Assembly (NCBI RefSeq): GCF_024139115.2
Contig: NC_085140.1
Span: forward strand, 230,137,871-230,201,870
Source of the DNA: Armigeres subalbatus
Lineage: Eukaryota; Arthropoda; Insecta; Diptera; Culicidae
Length of the DNA stretch: 64,000 bases
Direction of reading: 5' to 3'
Of the stretch, positions 23,098 through 34,262 are shown in pieces; the first letter of the stretch is position 1, and every line of letters begins with the position of its first letter. A program made the position numbers and the translations under genes. A model generated the notes under the pieces. That model saw only the letters and a program-made list of their open reading frames with translations, searched no databases and was not told the DNA's origin.

Positions 23098-24060
23098 AAA
23101 AAAGCGACGACGGACCGAGTGATGTGTTTGGTTCGAGTTCCAGGGCCATTCTCGGGTCTCTCGGTGACGGTCTTTCGTCCCTGCTATTCGTCATCGCCTT
23201 GGAAGGAGTAATACGAAAAGCAGGGATTGACACGAGTGGTACGATTTTCACGAAGTCCTTTAAGCTATTTGGTTTTGCCGACGATATTGATATTATGGCA
23301 CGTAACTTTAAGAAGATAGAAGAAACCTACATCAGACTGAAGAAAGTAGCAAAGTGGATCAGGGTAGTCATTAATGCGTCGAAGACGAAGTACGTGATAG
23401 GAAGAGGCTCTAAAGAGGACAATGTTAGCCAACCACCACGAGTTTGAATCGATTGTGACAAAATCGAAGTGGTTGGAGAATTCGTGTACTTGGCCTCACT
23501 GGTGACCTCCGATAATGATACCAGTGGAGAAATTCGAAGACGCATCGTGGCAGGAAATCGCATGTACTTTGGACTCCGCAAGACGATCGAATAGAGTTCG
23601 CCGCCGTACCAAAATGATTATCTACAAAACCCTCATTATGGACACGGGAACTTGACGATACTTGTGGACGACCAATGCGCACTTGGAGTTTTCGAAAGGA
23701 AAGTGCTGCGTACCATCTATGGTGGGGTGCAGATGGTGGACGGTACGTGGAGAAGGCGAATGAACCACGAGTTTTAACCGCTGTTGGGAGAACCATCCAT
23801 CGTTCACACCGCGAAAATCGGAAGACTGCGGTGGGCCGGGCACATATTCAGAATGTCGAACAATAATCCGGTGAAAATCGATCCGGTGAAAAACGATCGG
23901 ACGGAACAAGAAGGCAAGGTGCACAGCGGGCAAAATGGATCGATTAAGTGGACTTGGTGGTTGGCGACGTGCCGTCATAGATCTAGCTGAATGCAGAAGA
24001 CTTTTATGCACAGCTAATGCCACTTCGGCCTCAGTCTGAAAATTAATAAATAAATCAATT
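23098..24060 (+). pseudogene. RTE-clade LINE ORF2 C-terminal half, subfamily 2
   Basis: Plus-strand frames in order: a degraded approach to the palm domain, GFADDIDIMARNF at about 23270 (catalytic FADD intact), INASKTKYVIGRG, a YLASLVTSDNDTSGEIRRRI block near 23490, VFERKVLRTIYGGVQ near 23690, WRRRMNHEF, and the C-terminal LRWAGHIFRM near 23830. At least three stops or frameshifts break it. The 3' end is 'aattaataaataaatcaatt'. The wording NFKKIEE after MAR separates this subfamily from the one at 40245, which has VGRTFTKMAE. It once encoded the copy enzyme of an RTE/JAM1-like element. Confidence 0.85.
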
Positions 24061-24390
24061 GTAAAAACATTCCACAAAACTTCAAGCGAATTCCATCACA
24101 TGTTTTGTGTTTTCAAAATTGGTCATATAGTCATTGTCAGCAAAAAAAACATCCGCCTATGACGCGTAAAAATTTATCTAGATCAAATATTAGATTTCCA
24201 TTCGAATTGTTCCCTTGCACGGAAATCGAATCTTTTGTTACGTGGCTGGCCCTACTGCCTTGTTGTGGCGGCTTTGAATGTAAATTTCGATTTAGATATT
24301 AACTATTGATAGCAGTGTACATATACCATAACGTGTGTGGAATCCTCAGATTGAATCAGCCACGATACATTTTCCACTTTTCAAAGACTC

Positions 24391-24645
24391 TTCTTTGCCT
24401 AGCGGTTAGATGCATGGCAACGGCAACAAAGTAGGACCACGGTGAGGGTAGGGTTCGATTCCACCGGGCCCGGTTTAGAGTAGTCTAATTTCGAGTTGGA
24501 AACTGACTTTCCTGGGCATGAAAGTATCGCTATGTGAATGAATGCAAAAATAGAAAATTATTTTAGAAAACTCGCAGTAATGAATGAATACTAAGCTGTG
24601 AGACGGAAATGTCCCAGTGGGAGATGTAATGTCAATAAAGAAGAT
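24391..24645 (+). mobile_element. Degenerate Feilai-like SINE, copy 3
   Basis: Head: 'tagcggttag' (box A) and GGGTTCGATTCCACC (box B). The body keeps 'cctgggcatgaaagtatcg', 'ctcgcagtaatgaatg' and 'aatgtcaataaagaag', with deletions relative to the copy at 8657. It is an older or divergent subfamily. Confidence 0.65.
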
Positions 24646-26503
24646 TGAGGAACACTTTTTTACGTAGCTATTTTGAGCTGAAATATGCGCAGACTATGAT
24701 ACTCGATTTCCACCTGAATGCTCAACACTACCTCTGCAACAATGTAAGAAATAAGACAATTAACATACTGTGCAGTTATTCCCATATCCGACATCTGCAC
24801 AAAAAGATAGAGTTCAGCGTGGCAATGCCGAGTGTGTCGGAAGGATTCTCTTCTGCGATTTTTATCTCTTGAAAAGCACTTTTATTTTATGGAGCGAACC
24901 GGTCAAATGTCCAGCAGCTTAAAGCTTCATAAGTGTAATGTGTGATGATGGTGGTATCGTCCCATCTGCACAAAGCACGGATTCAACGCTTTGAACAGTG
25001 GGGTTGTGGAAAAAGAACTCCTTTTAATGAGAATAACTTCTGTTTTTCTTTTATTATGCGAAACCCAACCGATTCACAAAGTGAAACCCTTAACAATTAT
25101 TTAACTACTATTTAATGATAATGTCATTTATACTTCCAATACAAGCTGTATGATTTAAGCGCAATAATACTGTGGGTTATCAACTGTCAACAGAATTACA
25201 TTAAGAGCTGGAATCACAAATGTATTACAGATTTAAGTCATTTTGTTGAAATATTTGGAAATATTGTGTTCTGCAAATTGGAGAATTTTAATTTGATGCA
25301 AAACAAAAACAAGGATGACAATACTTTAATATAGTACTTTTCTTGTCTAATATGATCGATATAACTGTCGGGCCAGAATTAATATTATACCTTTGCATGC
25401 ATATAAAAATAAATTATTCACTAAAGGCTGCCCCCACTGTGTCATGCCTCGACACCTTCAATTTTACGATCCGTCCATGAGAAAAGCAGTCATGGGAGAA
25501 AATTCGAGTGCCCATCATAAAGTAAAAGAAAAAAACCCCACCAGCCAAGTATTGGCACACTATGGCAGCCATGTTCTTCTGCCACGTTCAGGGATGCGAT
25601 AAAACACGCTTAATAAAAACGGAGTTGTAAAATTGGCAAAATTGGATTTTTGAAATGTTTCTCCATACTATCATCGGTTTTCTCGTAGTGAATCGATTTT
25701 TCCTGCGGATGATGAAAACAGACACCAGCGGAGTGGCATTGCCAAGCCACCAAACTGACCTGGAAAGAAACAGAGAAAAAAGAGGAAATGAGATTTTTGC
25801 CCAACGATGCTTCTAGGAACGATGAAACCGGAACATAAGCTGTTCAACTGGAACATGTTTAAGTGATAAATTTAGAAAGCGCAATCGTTTCGTTTCGTTC
25901 ATCGTTGATATATGTTATAGAAACATGGGAAATTTTCAAAATTTTTGCTCAATTTATTATTATTATTATTTTGTTAAAGTTTTTTTCGGAAGAACTACTT
26001 TATAGGTGTAGAAGACGAGTTTGCACTATTTCATTTAATGCCACCATTTTACTTTGCTGAACTACTCGATATAAACTCTCAGCAAATCTTCTTTGTGAAA
26101 GGCAATATGCAGCATTTTGATTTGATTCTAAATTCAGTAAGTGGGACGTATATGCTTCATTTGATCGTTAATATCCAAGCCGTTTATCGATGGATTTTTA
26201 TGGAACATTTGATCAAGAAAGAGTCAACGCTTCATACCCGATGTACACTAGAGTCATTTTCTACGCGGTTTTATATGCGATTAACATCGGGCATCGAAAA
26301 CGTCGGGCTATCACGAAACGAAACTAAACAGTCCCACCAAAAGAATCTGCTCCGCTTCACACTCCAAAGCTGCGAATCGTCTAGCAGCTCGTTACTCGGA
26401 TGCGTGGTTGCACAAAACGATTTGACTAGGTCTTCATTCTTGGCATGTTCATCATTGGAAATGGCTGCTAGGGTGGGCCTGGCCAACTGGAATACTTGCT
26501 CAC
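24646..26503. other. Unassigned stretch
   Basis: AT-rich. 26011-26050 repeats the GACGAGTTTG start of the palindromic family at 21868. A GC-richer block at 26220-26500 has frames on both strands but no recognised protein. Confidence 0.3.
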
Positions 26504-26507
26504 TTAA

Positions 26508-26728
26508 GGTCACTCCTGACGGAATCCAAGTTTCAAAGTGCTCGCGTTTTCGGGGGCACACCTCTCGATACGGAGGCGGTGCACAACTGTCATTTTTGTT
26601 GATTTAGCTTTGCTGCGTCGCAGCATGCGTGAAAAAATAAAAATGTCAGTTGTGCGTTGCTTCCGTATCGAGTGGTGTGCCCCCAAAAACGCGAGCACTT
26701 TGAAACCTGGATTCCGTCAGGAGTGACC
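26508..26728. mobile_element. TTAA-flanked palindromic MITE, copy 2
   Basis: 221 bp, flanked by TTAA at 26504-26507 and 26729-26732, with perfect outer TIRs GGTCACTCCTGACGGAATCC (the far arm differs by one base further in). The inner sequence is almost the same as 4868-5087. Unrelated flanks show independent insertions. No coding capacity, so it needs a transposase from elsewhere, probably piggyBac-like given TTAA. Confidence 0.85.
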
Positions 26729-26769
26729 TTAAGATCCGTCCATCCAGGTAAGCAACACCCTAACCATTG

Positions 26770-27350
26770 ATATACTCACTAAAGTTCCTCGCAGGCAGTA
26801 CCAACGTACTGGGCTGCCTGCGATATAACACGTTGCAATTGCTTCACAAAAATCATGCAGCCCAGAATGGTGAATCTTAGAAATAGTAATTTTTCTCCCA
26901 GAATGTGCTAAGCCGTTCTGGAAATTTACCTAAATTCTAAAATCCAAGCCTATGATCCCAATAGACAACAATGGGTCTAAGGTGCGCTTGATAACTCCTG
27001 CAGTGAAATAGGTTGTCACTTCGTCAGCTCACATAATCTTGAACAGAACATCGTCAGTCCACACGAATCAGCCGTTAACGATCATGCGAGAAACATTCAT
27101 TTAACTCTTAACGATCTGTTGGTCTATATCAAATCATAAAAAAACATTAAGACCCCGAATCTCGAACTCATAAACATGAGTGGTCCGTTTTTCTTGATTT
27201 TCAATCAGTTTCTCCGTATTAGCTACTTTCCATCGTCCTGGAAGTCAGCCAAAGTAATCCCCATTCGGAAACCTGGGAAGCAACCTTCCTCTCCCAAAAG
27301 TTATCGGCCAATCAGCCTTCTCTCAGAGAAGTTCAAGTTTGAGTGTGGGT
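26770..27350 (+). pseudogene. Jockey-clade LINE fragment (linker to start of RT)
   Basis: Reading the plus strand across frames gives RRQYQRTG, LRNSNFSPRM and KPFWKFT from the endonuclease-RT linker, then one frame from about 27020 with FVSSHNLEQN, SPHESAVNDH, a TAA at 27137, WKSAKVIPIRKPGK and SPKSYRPISLLS. The last two are the classic first RT motifs of jockey-type elements. It breaks off after 'gagaagttcaag' at about 27345, where a different repeat begins. Upstream frames carry several stops. Confidence 0.8.
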
Positions 27351-27374
27351 AGTAGTGAGTATTTATGATTGACC

Positions 27375-27545
27375 GCCCACGGTTGCTACTTCGTTATTGT
27401 CAGGTTAGTTATAATTACACAGAAAACCAACAGATGAAGTATATCATCTTCAATGTGTAAGGACTAGTGACTCAAAAATAAGCAATACCCGCGCTGGCCG
27501 TGTTCGAATGCAGGTCAATTAAGGAATAGGTAGGAAATTGTTGAC
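27375..27545 (+). repeat. Dispersed repeat, 'gattgaccgcccg' family, copy 2
   Basis: Colinear with 9660-9865 as described there; it directly follows the jockey fragment, so the two may belong to a single rearranged insertion. Confidence 0.55.
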
Positions 27546-27894
27546 GTGATACTCGCTGTGATAAAAGCCGACGGGTAATCTGCACTTCCAAATCATCATT
27601 GGGATGTTGGATATATGGGGTAGGGAGTGTGGCAGCGTTCGTTTTGGTAAACAATCAGCCGTGTATAGCGTGCAGTTTAATTTAAAACAAAAATAATCGA
27701 ACGAACGCTAATTATTTTAATTATCGACCGCACTACACAACTGGATGCGAACTGAATTTTCACTTTCTGATCAATTTACTCACCCGCACAATGCAGAACA
27801 AAATTTCGATGACCGGCCGATCGCTTTGCTTACTAGAGAAACACTACTGGACAAGATGTCTTAAGGTGAAACTGTCCAGAATTCAAATAATTTT

Positions 27895-28000
27895 CACATC
27901 GCATTTTCAGAGGCACAAAGAAGCAACGAACAACTGTCATGTTTTTATTTTAGCTTTACTGCGTCGCAGCAGCTCTCTAGCCAACTCGCCAGCTGTCACC
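27895..28000 (+). repeat. Core fragment of the TTAA MITE family
   Basis: 'caactgtcatgtttttattt' and 'agctttactgcgtcgcagcag' match the central part of 4868-5087, without TIRs. The match is short and could be a related element. Confidence 0.4.
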
Positions 28001-28066
28001 TCAAATTTCCCCTCTGTTTTCCACACCCCGTGTACAGTGACTGCTTAGACCACCGTACCTAGTGGT

Positions 28067-28500
28067 GTAGTCCTCTGCGGACATGAAACTTGAACAATGC
28101 TCGAGGAGGACTTGCAAGCACTAGTAGTATTCAAGAGACGGGTGCTTAGAGCCATCTTTGGCGGTGTGCAAGAAGACGGTGTGCGGCGGTGCAGGATGAA
28201 CCAAGAGCTCGCCCAGCTCTACGACAAACCCAGTATCTATAATGTGGCTAAAGCCGGAAGGGTACGAAAGGCAGGGCATGTTGCAAGGATGCCGGACAGC
28301 AACCCTGCACATATGGTGTTCGCTTCCGATCTGGCAGTTACAAGAAGGCGTGAAGCGCAGCGAGCAAGGTGGGCTGACCAAGTGCAGAACGACTTGGCGA
28401 ACGTGGGACGCAAACGAGGATAGAGAGATGCGACCTCGAATCGTGTATTGTGGCGTCAAATTGTTGATTAAGTGTTATCTGTTTCGAATTAGTTAATAAA
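28067..28500 (+). pseudogene. RTE-clade LINE ORF2 C-terminus and 3' end, subfamily 1
   Basis: The frame opens with VVLCGHET, meets a TGA, and continues from 28097 with MLEEDLQALVVFKRRVLRAI, FGGVQEDG, CRMNQELAQLYDKPSIYNVA, GHVARMPDSNPAHMVF and RRREAQRARWADQVQNDL to a stop at 28421. The 3' region 'tgtattgtggcgtcaaattg' through 'gttatctgttt' matches the end of the fragment at 40245-41040, so both are one subfamily. Only the C-terminal 115 residues remain. Confidence 0.85.
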
Positions 28501-29436
28501 AAAGTTTTGCTTACAAGTATTAATCCCTTACAATAAATATGTATCATCATTCAAATGTTGATGCATACAAGCATAAGTTGAACAGAATGGTTCAAAATGA
28601 ATGGATTGACACTAAAGTCAAATGTGAAAATATAGCCCAAATGTTGCCGTCGCATCGTTTCTGGATAAATGCGTGATTATAGAAAATCACCAACAAATAT
28701 TTATCACGTTCTCACCGATGACATCAGACATGAGCTTTCGTCCCACATGGTTGCCACACATTCCGAAAATGTTCACGCGTTAGCCTGGCGAAGTTTGAAA
28801 GACGATATGATGCTATGAGTAACTGATGCGCCGTTTACGCCAAACTGCCTTCATCGTTATGTCAGCTTGTCCTTCCTTTGCTACGGGACACATTTCTTGC
28901 AGAGAAAGGGACGGTGCAAAACCACGAAATCGTCTACTAAAGCGCTATGACGACGGGTGCTTGGTGGTTCGTGCTTCAGGAATAGATGGAATAATGATAC
29001 GTTTATTACAGCCCAAAATGTGTCGATTGTCGAATACCTACACAAACATATACTTATGAAAAGAAAACACGCAGTGCCACTAATTCTCATTGGGTTTCTT
29101 GACTGACTGAAAGGCAAGTCTATGGCAAATGCTCATTTTGTTAAACATGAGTCTAACCTTATGACATCTTAATCCTCTTGATTCTGGAGTTTTTTTCTGT
29201 AGTAAAAGTAGTTTGGGCTGTAGTATGGTGTTTGTCATACATGATAGTGGCCACTGATAGGTGAATTTATGCATGTTAGAAGGCTTGTCCCGTTACGCAG
29301 GGGATATTGATACTTTGGGGCAGTGCGTAACGATTTAAATCTGGTCATATTATCAGACGCATTATCTGGTCATATTTTGAACGCCCCCTACAAGGTACTC
29401 TCCCAAATTTTATGCCGCCGCCGGATTTCCGGATAA
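28501..29436. other. Unassigned spacer
   Basis: 28551-28670 reads DAYKHKLNRMVQNEWIDT on the plus strand, a plausible protein fragment without recognised family. Otherwise nothing supported. Confidence 0.3.
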
Positions 29437-29514
29437 ACTAACATGGTTGATCAAGGCGACGATGGATCGGGTGATGTGCGTAGTTCGAGTCCCTTCGAAA
29501 CGCGCAGAGGGTTA

Positions 29515-29632
29515 AGCCCCAAACGCAATACAACGGAACGGCGACGGAAACGGCAAATTTGACAGAAAATATATGGGCTAACTGTCAAATTTTCCGTTTC
29601 CGTCGCCATTCCGTTGTATTGCGTTTGAGGCT
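29515..29632. mobile_element. 118-bp near-perfect palindromic MITE, TTA-flanked
   Basis: Arms of about 51 bp start AGCCCCAAACGCAATACAAC on the left and AGCCTCAAACGCAATACAAC on the inverted right, with about three mismatches, around a 16-bp centre. TTA lies on both sides (29512-29514, 29633-29635). A 3-bp TWA duplication fits PIF/Harbinger-type elements. It sits inside the RTE reading frame. Confidence 0.8.
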
Positions 29633-29729
29633 TTACGGCAAGGTGATGGTCTTTCGTGCCTGCTATTCAACATCGCTTTGGAGGGAGTAATACGAAGGGC
29701 AGGGATTGACACGAGTGGTACGATTTTCA

Positions 29730-30012
29730 AACAAAGGGGCCCTCCTTAGCCGTGCGGTAAGACGCGCGGCTACAAAGCAAGACCATGCTGAGGGTGGCTG
29801 GGTTCGATTGCCGGTGCCGGTCTAGGCAATTTTCGGATTGGAAATTGTCTCGACTACCCTGGGCATACAAGTATCATCGGATTAGCCTCATGATATACGA
29901 ATGCAGAAATGGTAACTTGCCTTAGAAACTAATAACTATAGATGTGCTTAATAAACACTAAGCTGCGAGGCGGCTCTGTCCCAGTTTGGGGATGTTATGC
30001 CAATAAGAAGAA
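29730..30012 (+). mobile_element. Feilai-like tRNA-derived SINE, copy 2, with target duplication
   Basis: A full SINE from GGGCCCTCCTTAGCC to AATAAGAAGAA, with box B GGGTTCGATTGCCGG. Exact 13-bp duplications GGTACGATTTTCA flank it (29717-29729 and 30013-30025), proving insertion into the RTE copy. Seven extra bases lie between the left duplication and the usual SINE start. Confidence 0.92.
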
Positions 30013-30305
30013 GGTACGATTTTCACGAAGTCCGTCCAGTTATTTGGTTTCGGCGACGACATTGACATCATGGCACGTAACTTTGAGAGGATGGAGGAAG
30101 CCGACATCAGACTGAAAAGCGAAGCTAAACGGATTGGACTAGTCATCAACACGTCGAAGACGAAGTACATGATAGGAAGAGGCTCAAGAGAGGTCAATGT
30201 AAGTCACGCACCACGAGTTTCTATCGGTGGTGACGAAATCGAGGTGCTTGAAGAATTCGTGTACTTGGGCTCACTGGTGACCGCCGATAACGCAACAGGG
30301 GAATA

Positions 30306-30925
30306 CAGTAAGGGCCTTAAGAAGTGCATGATTACCCTCTGCAACGTGGTTGAAACGGCATAGCGGGAGTGGAGGTATTTGTTGTAGGTAAATAAGGAGG
30401 CGGAACGAACGAGGAGAAAAAGTTGGCAGTGAGTCAAGCGGTTAGGTATGAATCGAAGATTCGGTTCCTTACTGTAAAAGACCCCAGTCCAGAGTGTAAA
30501 ATAATCGACATTTTTTAGTGAAGTCCATTTTTCTTCATTTGTCAGTTCACTTCCGACACATTCATAGTCGGCTCTGGACAGTCAATATTCAGTTGAATAT
30601 TAGTCATTGAATATTAGTCATTGAATATTTATGCACATTTCACAAATTGATAAATTATCTAAAATCTGAACACGTTTCAAACGAGTAAAGTGATTTATCA
30701 CACAAGACTGAATCCGATTTTCATCCGCGAGGCGCTTTCAGCGGTAAACATCAACATAAACAATGATAATTATGTTTTTTTTCTGCACATGTGTTTACAT
30801 TCAGTGACAGTCGAATGAATGAATTCGTGGAGTAGTCGTCTGACTATGTCATTCTATGTTTTGAATATTCATGCGATGTTTGTCAAAATTCGGACCGAAG
30901 TTGCTTCATGAAGATGAATATTTTA
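30306..30925. other. Unassigned spacer
   Basis: Contains a short tandem 'ttgaatattagtca' at 30590-30625. No gene seen. Confidence 0.3.
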
Positions 30926-31096
30926 AGCTCTGCCCCAGTCAACATAAAGTCGTATATGCTAGCAAATATGTGTACAAAGTGGAGGCGATATAGGCGCAAG
31001 CCTCTATTTGTCTGCATGCAAAATGTATGTATTTGGCATCTGCTTTGTACACTTATTTGCTGTGATATACGATCTTATGTTTGCTGGGTCAAGCTG
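30926..31096. mobile_element. 171-bp inverted-repeat element (MITE-like)
   Basis: The left arm includes AACATAAAGTCGTATATGCT (30941) and GTGTACAAAG; the right arm is its complement with GTACACTTATTTGCTGTGAT and ATACGATCTTATGTT (31043-31081). Arms are about 55 bp at roughly 80 percent identity, with a 60-bp centre. No target duplication recognised. Confidence 0.6.
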
Positions 31097-33029
31097 TGGA
31101 ACTCCGCAAACGCATGGCTGCCACTGGAGCAACTCTAAAGATAAGTACAAGATGAATACACCACTAGGTGTTCCAATCTGCCAAATTCACGATTCAGCCA
31201 TCTTGGATTTTAGTATGGGAGAGCCAGCCGGTTTGTTTATGTTTTGCACCGAAAATGATTTTTTCACCCCCGCCTTCTTCTCGTCCATAAATTGAGCACA
31301 TTGAAACACCTAGCTGTGTAACCATCTTGGATAAGTAAAGTCGGAATGGTAACCGACCTGAAAGAAGCTAGCGCCAAGCCGGTGTTGCATAAGATGAAGG
31401 CTACTGAGATCCACCGGTAGACCACCAGGAGGTTTTCCAGAAGGAACTTTTGGAAGATTTTAAAATGAAATTTGTGGAAATATTTCGAATCAGATCCTGA
31501 ATTAGTTTCACGGAGAACTCTTTGAGTATTTCATTTCCAGGATGATTTTCAATACTGACAGGCTAAGACAGGATAAGACAAGAACTTTTATAGTATTTCC
31601 AGAAGCAACTTCTGGAGTATTTTCAGAAGTGCGCTGACAAGTTGATCTCGATGGCTGCTTGACAGTGTTAAAAGTCAGTCAGGCACCTCTATATGTGGGC
31701 AAACGCGATGTTAGGCGCTGCAATACATCTATGACAGGTGAAACTTTTCCATTTGTTAAGGAATTCGACATTAGAAATTTGCGCGACTCATGAAAAAATC
31801 ATAAGAAGCTAGGTTTGACCTTCATTTTAATGTTACGGAAATGCCAATGCCATTTTCAAAACTTCGATGTTTTTAATGATATAATTATAGGCGAAAGTAA
31901 AGAACTTTACTTTTAGACTTTAGAAGGATAGGACACGGCAGGCATGAAAAACTTACATTATAGTGGGGTTGGGAGCGAAAAGAACGTAATTTATGACTAC
32001 GATATAAATCGACAGACCGTTTTCTTATTCGCCTCTAATGCTTATACTTTCACCATTAATTCTATCATAAATATGTATATCTAAGTTTCGATCACTAATG
32101 TTCAAGTTGTTGGTCACAGTAGTTTCCCATTAATTTTGATCGGACTCAGGTAGCATCTGTCAGGCTTATTAAGTTTATCCTTGAGTTTATTTTAAAGCAA
32201 TATATTGTCTTATTACTTCCAAAGCTTTTACAAGAATATTTCTTGAATAAGTAGTTATTAAGTAGCATTCTTATTTTTTCGAAAAGTGTTGACAAGTCAA
32301 GAAGTCAAGGCCAAAAGGAGCGAAACAATAAACTTGCACCGAAGTTACAGCTGTGCTCTGCCGCCTGGTTTGATGACGGCAAGGTGACATTGTTCTGCTC
32401 GGACAGCTAGTTTCAATTTTCCTAACGTCGCAAAATGTGAAAAGAAAAGTGAAAAACTATAAAACGTAGTGCAACACCCCGGATACTTTCGGTTTTTTTT
32501 CCTTCCAGAGAATAGCGAAACACATCTGGAGTAGCAGCGACTTCAGATGCTGTAAGACTGAACTGGGTTGGGTCCTTCTCTCCAGCGTAACGACATAATT
32601 GTATACGAAATGTGACGTCTGCACTATCCCTTTTCCAGTCGTCTCAGTGGCAACGGTCGATGATTGCGAAATTCTCTGTGTTAATTTTATTCAAATTGCC
32701 AATAGGACGCATCATTAAATCTGTGTTTATTTCATTTCCCATTGTCTTTGGCTGGAAGCACCGGCTCTGCCCAAAGGAAGACGAATTCTGATATTGACAC
32801 TACGCCACGGCTTATTGCTTCACCCGACATGGGATGAAGTAGGTGCCATCATGCTAATGAATTTCCAGCTGAGCGTTGAATGAGATGGTTCAAAGTATAA
32901 TTTGCGGTTGCTGCGACATTTTGGCTATAAATCTGTATGCCTATGAGTGTTTCTGAATATTGGAAAAAATGTCCAACTGAGGTATCAGTTATTGTTGAGT
33001 TATCATAGGTGTGAAGGTATGAGAACTAA
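31097..33029. other. Unassigned stretch
   Basis: Weak frames at 31008-31295 only. Around 31430-31630 there are loosely repeated 'ttttccagaaggaact' strings. Nothing I can name. Confidence 0.3.
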
Positions 33030-33109
33030 ACTGCCACTAACCACAAGTCGAGCACATCTGTATATGGAGGCCCATATACAGATGTGCTCGACTTGCGGTT
33101 AGCGGCAGT
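33030..33109. repeat. Near-perfect hairpin, 38-bp arms, 4-nt loop
   Basis: 33030-33067 and 33072-33109 are reverse complements with two mismatches (both A against G, tolerable as G-U pairs in one RNA strand); the loop is AGGC. The arms include AGTCGAGCACATCTGTATAT. It could be a tiny palindromic element or a hairpin-RNA source. No coding context. Confidence 0.85.
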
Positions 33110-33656
33110 CAAGTTTATTTCGACTCCATCGTTTTTTTGTCTTTGTTAAGGAGACTTTCAGTCCGAAGCTGGCTCGTCTCCGGCGACTCCATCCTGATTA
33201 AAACTAAGGAAAACCCTAAACCTTATTATTATTATTTTTAATATGGAATCAATTATTCAACCACTATCGTGTCGTTCTGCCTTTTTATGTTATTTTTTTA
33301 TTTATTTCGTTAACCGACGTATACAATAAACATGTTTTTCTTTATTTTCTTAATGCTATGAATAGATTTCTCGATTTTTTTCAGTTAAACCCTTCCGTTA
33401 CCAACCCCCCTTTTGAAAACGAAAATAAAAATCTTTTTGGCTGTAACTTTTTTGTCTTTCGACATTTTTTTCGCAACTTTCCCCAAAAGAAGCGGAATTT
33501 ATTCAAGTTTCAGAACAGAAACGACGCATAAACTATACCAAATTTGATCAGGAATTTGATCGGTCCGAAATATGGCCTGTATTCCGCAATCCGGACGTTC
33601 CGCCGGAACCTGTTACGGAGTCACTTTACGGAAATAGGCGAATACCATCAAGCGAC
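33110..33656. other. Unassigned spacer
   Basis: AT-rich with runs of T; 33560-33650 ('ttccgcaatccggacgttcc') leads into the following tandem duplication. Confidence 0.3.
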
Positions 33657-33968
33657 CCATCAAACTTCATGATTTCAAAAGTTATGATATTCTATGGTAG
33701 TTTTGTCCTTCCTGGACCGTATTTGAACCGATTGGAACCGGTAAACGGTTTTACCATGTTTCGGTTCAAGGAACAATTTTGGAAAATAAGCAAACCCCAT
33801 TATGCGGCGTATCAAACTTCATGATTTCAAAAATTATGGCATTCGATGGTAGTTTTGCACTTCTTGGACCGTGTTTGAACCGATTGAAATCAGTTAACAG
33901 TTTTACCATGTACCGGTTCAAGGGACAATTTTGGAAAATAAGCAAACCCCATCATGCGGCATCAATCA
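33657..33968 (+). repeat. Tandem duplication, ~151-bp unit, two copies
   Basis: Copies start at ATCAAACTTCATGATTTCAA near 33658 and 33809. Both contain 'ggtagttttg', 'ttgaaccgattg', 'ggttttaccatg' and 'ttttggaaaataagcaaacc'. Differences of roughly 10 to 15 percent show an old duplication. Confidence 0.75.
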
Positions 33969-34099
33969 TGTAGATCAAGCAAAACAATAACATTCCTGCT
34001 ATCATTAATTTTTCATTATTTTTTCATTAAATGAACCATAAATATTCGGAAAATGATCCATACAAAACTATATTTTGATCCATCAAACTTTAAATTTGC

Positions 34100-34262
34100 G
34101 CAATTTTAATCGTTATGATGATCCATAATTTCAGTAATATGATCCACACTTTTGGTCATTTGATCCATAATTTTGTTCATATGATTCATAATTTTGTTCA
34201 TATGATCTATAATTTTGGTGATATGATACATAAATTTGATCACATGATCCATAGATTTTCTA
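34100..34262 (+). repeat. 21-bp minisatellite (ATGATCCATAATTTTGTTCAT)-like
   Basis: Seven to eight units, each a variant of 'atgatccataattttggtca'. Because 21 is a multiple of three it produces an open frame of heptads such as MIHNFVH (from 34115), which is a repeat by-product. Isolated related strings ('gatccat', 'tggatcat') extend from about 34050 to 34340. Confidence 0.8.

Larger units (their letters stand above)
29437..30305 (+). pseudogene. RTE-clade LINE ORF2 fragment, subfamily 2, twice interrupted
   Basis: The frame begins at LIKATMDRVMCVVRV (about 29447), is split by a TTA-flanked MITE (29515-29632), resumes with DGLSCLLFNIALEGVIRRAG (from about 29643), is split again by a Feilai-like SINE (29730-30012), and resumes at 30013 with FTKSVQLFGFGDDIDIMARN, TSKTKYMIGRGSRE and EEFVYLGSLVTADN. 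It is close to 23098-24060 in wording. The catalytic FADD box reads FGDD. It is cut at about 30305. Removing the two insertions leaves a nearly open frame, so the RTE copy was fairly fresh when they landed. Confidence 0.85.

Noticed and set aside
26038..26607. 189-codon open frame
   Set aside because: Its last third runs through the palindromic MITE and the first part has no recognised domain, so it is probably chance.
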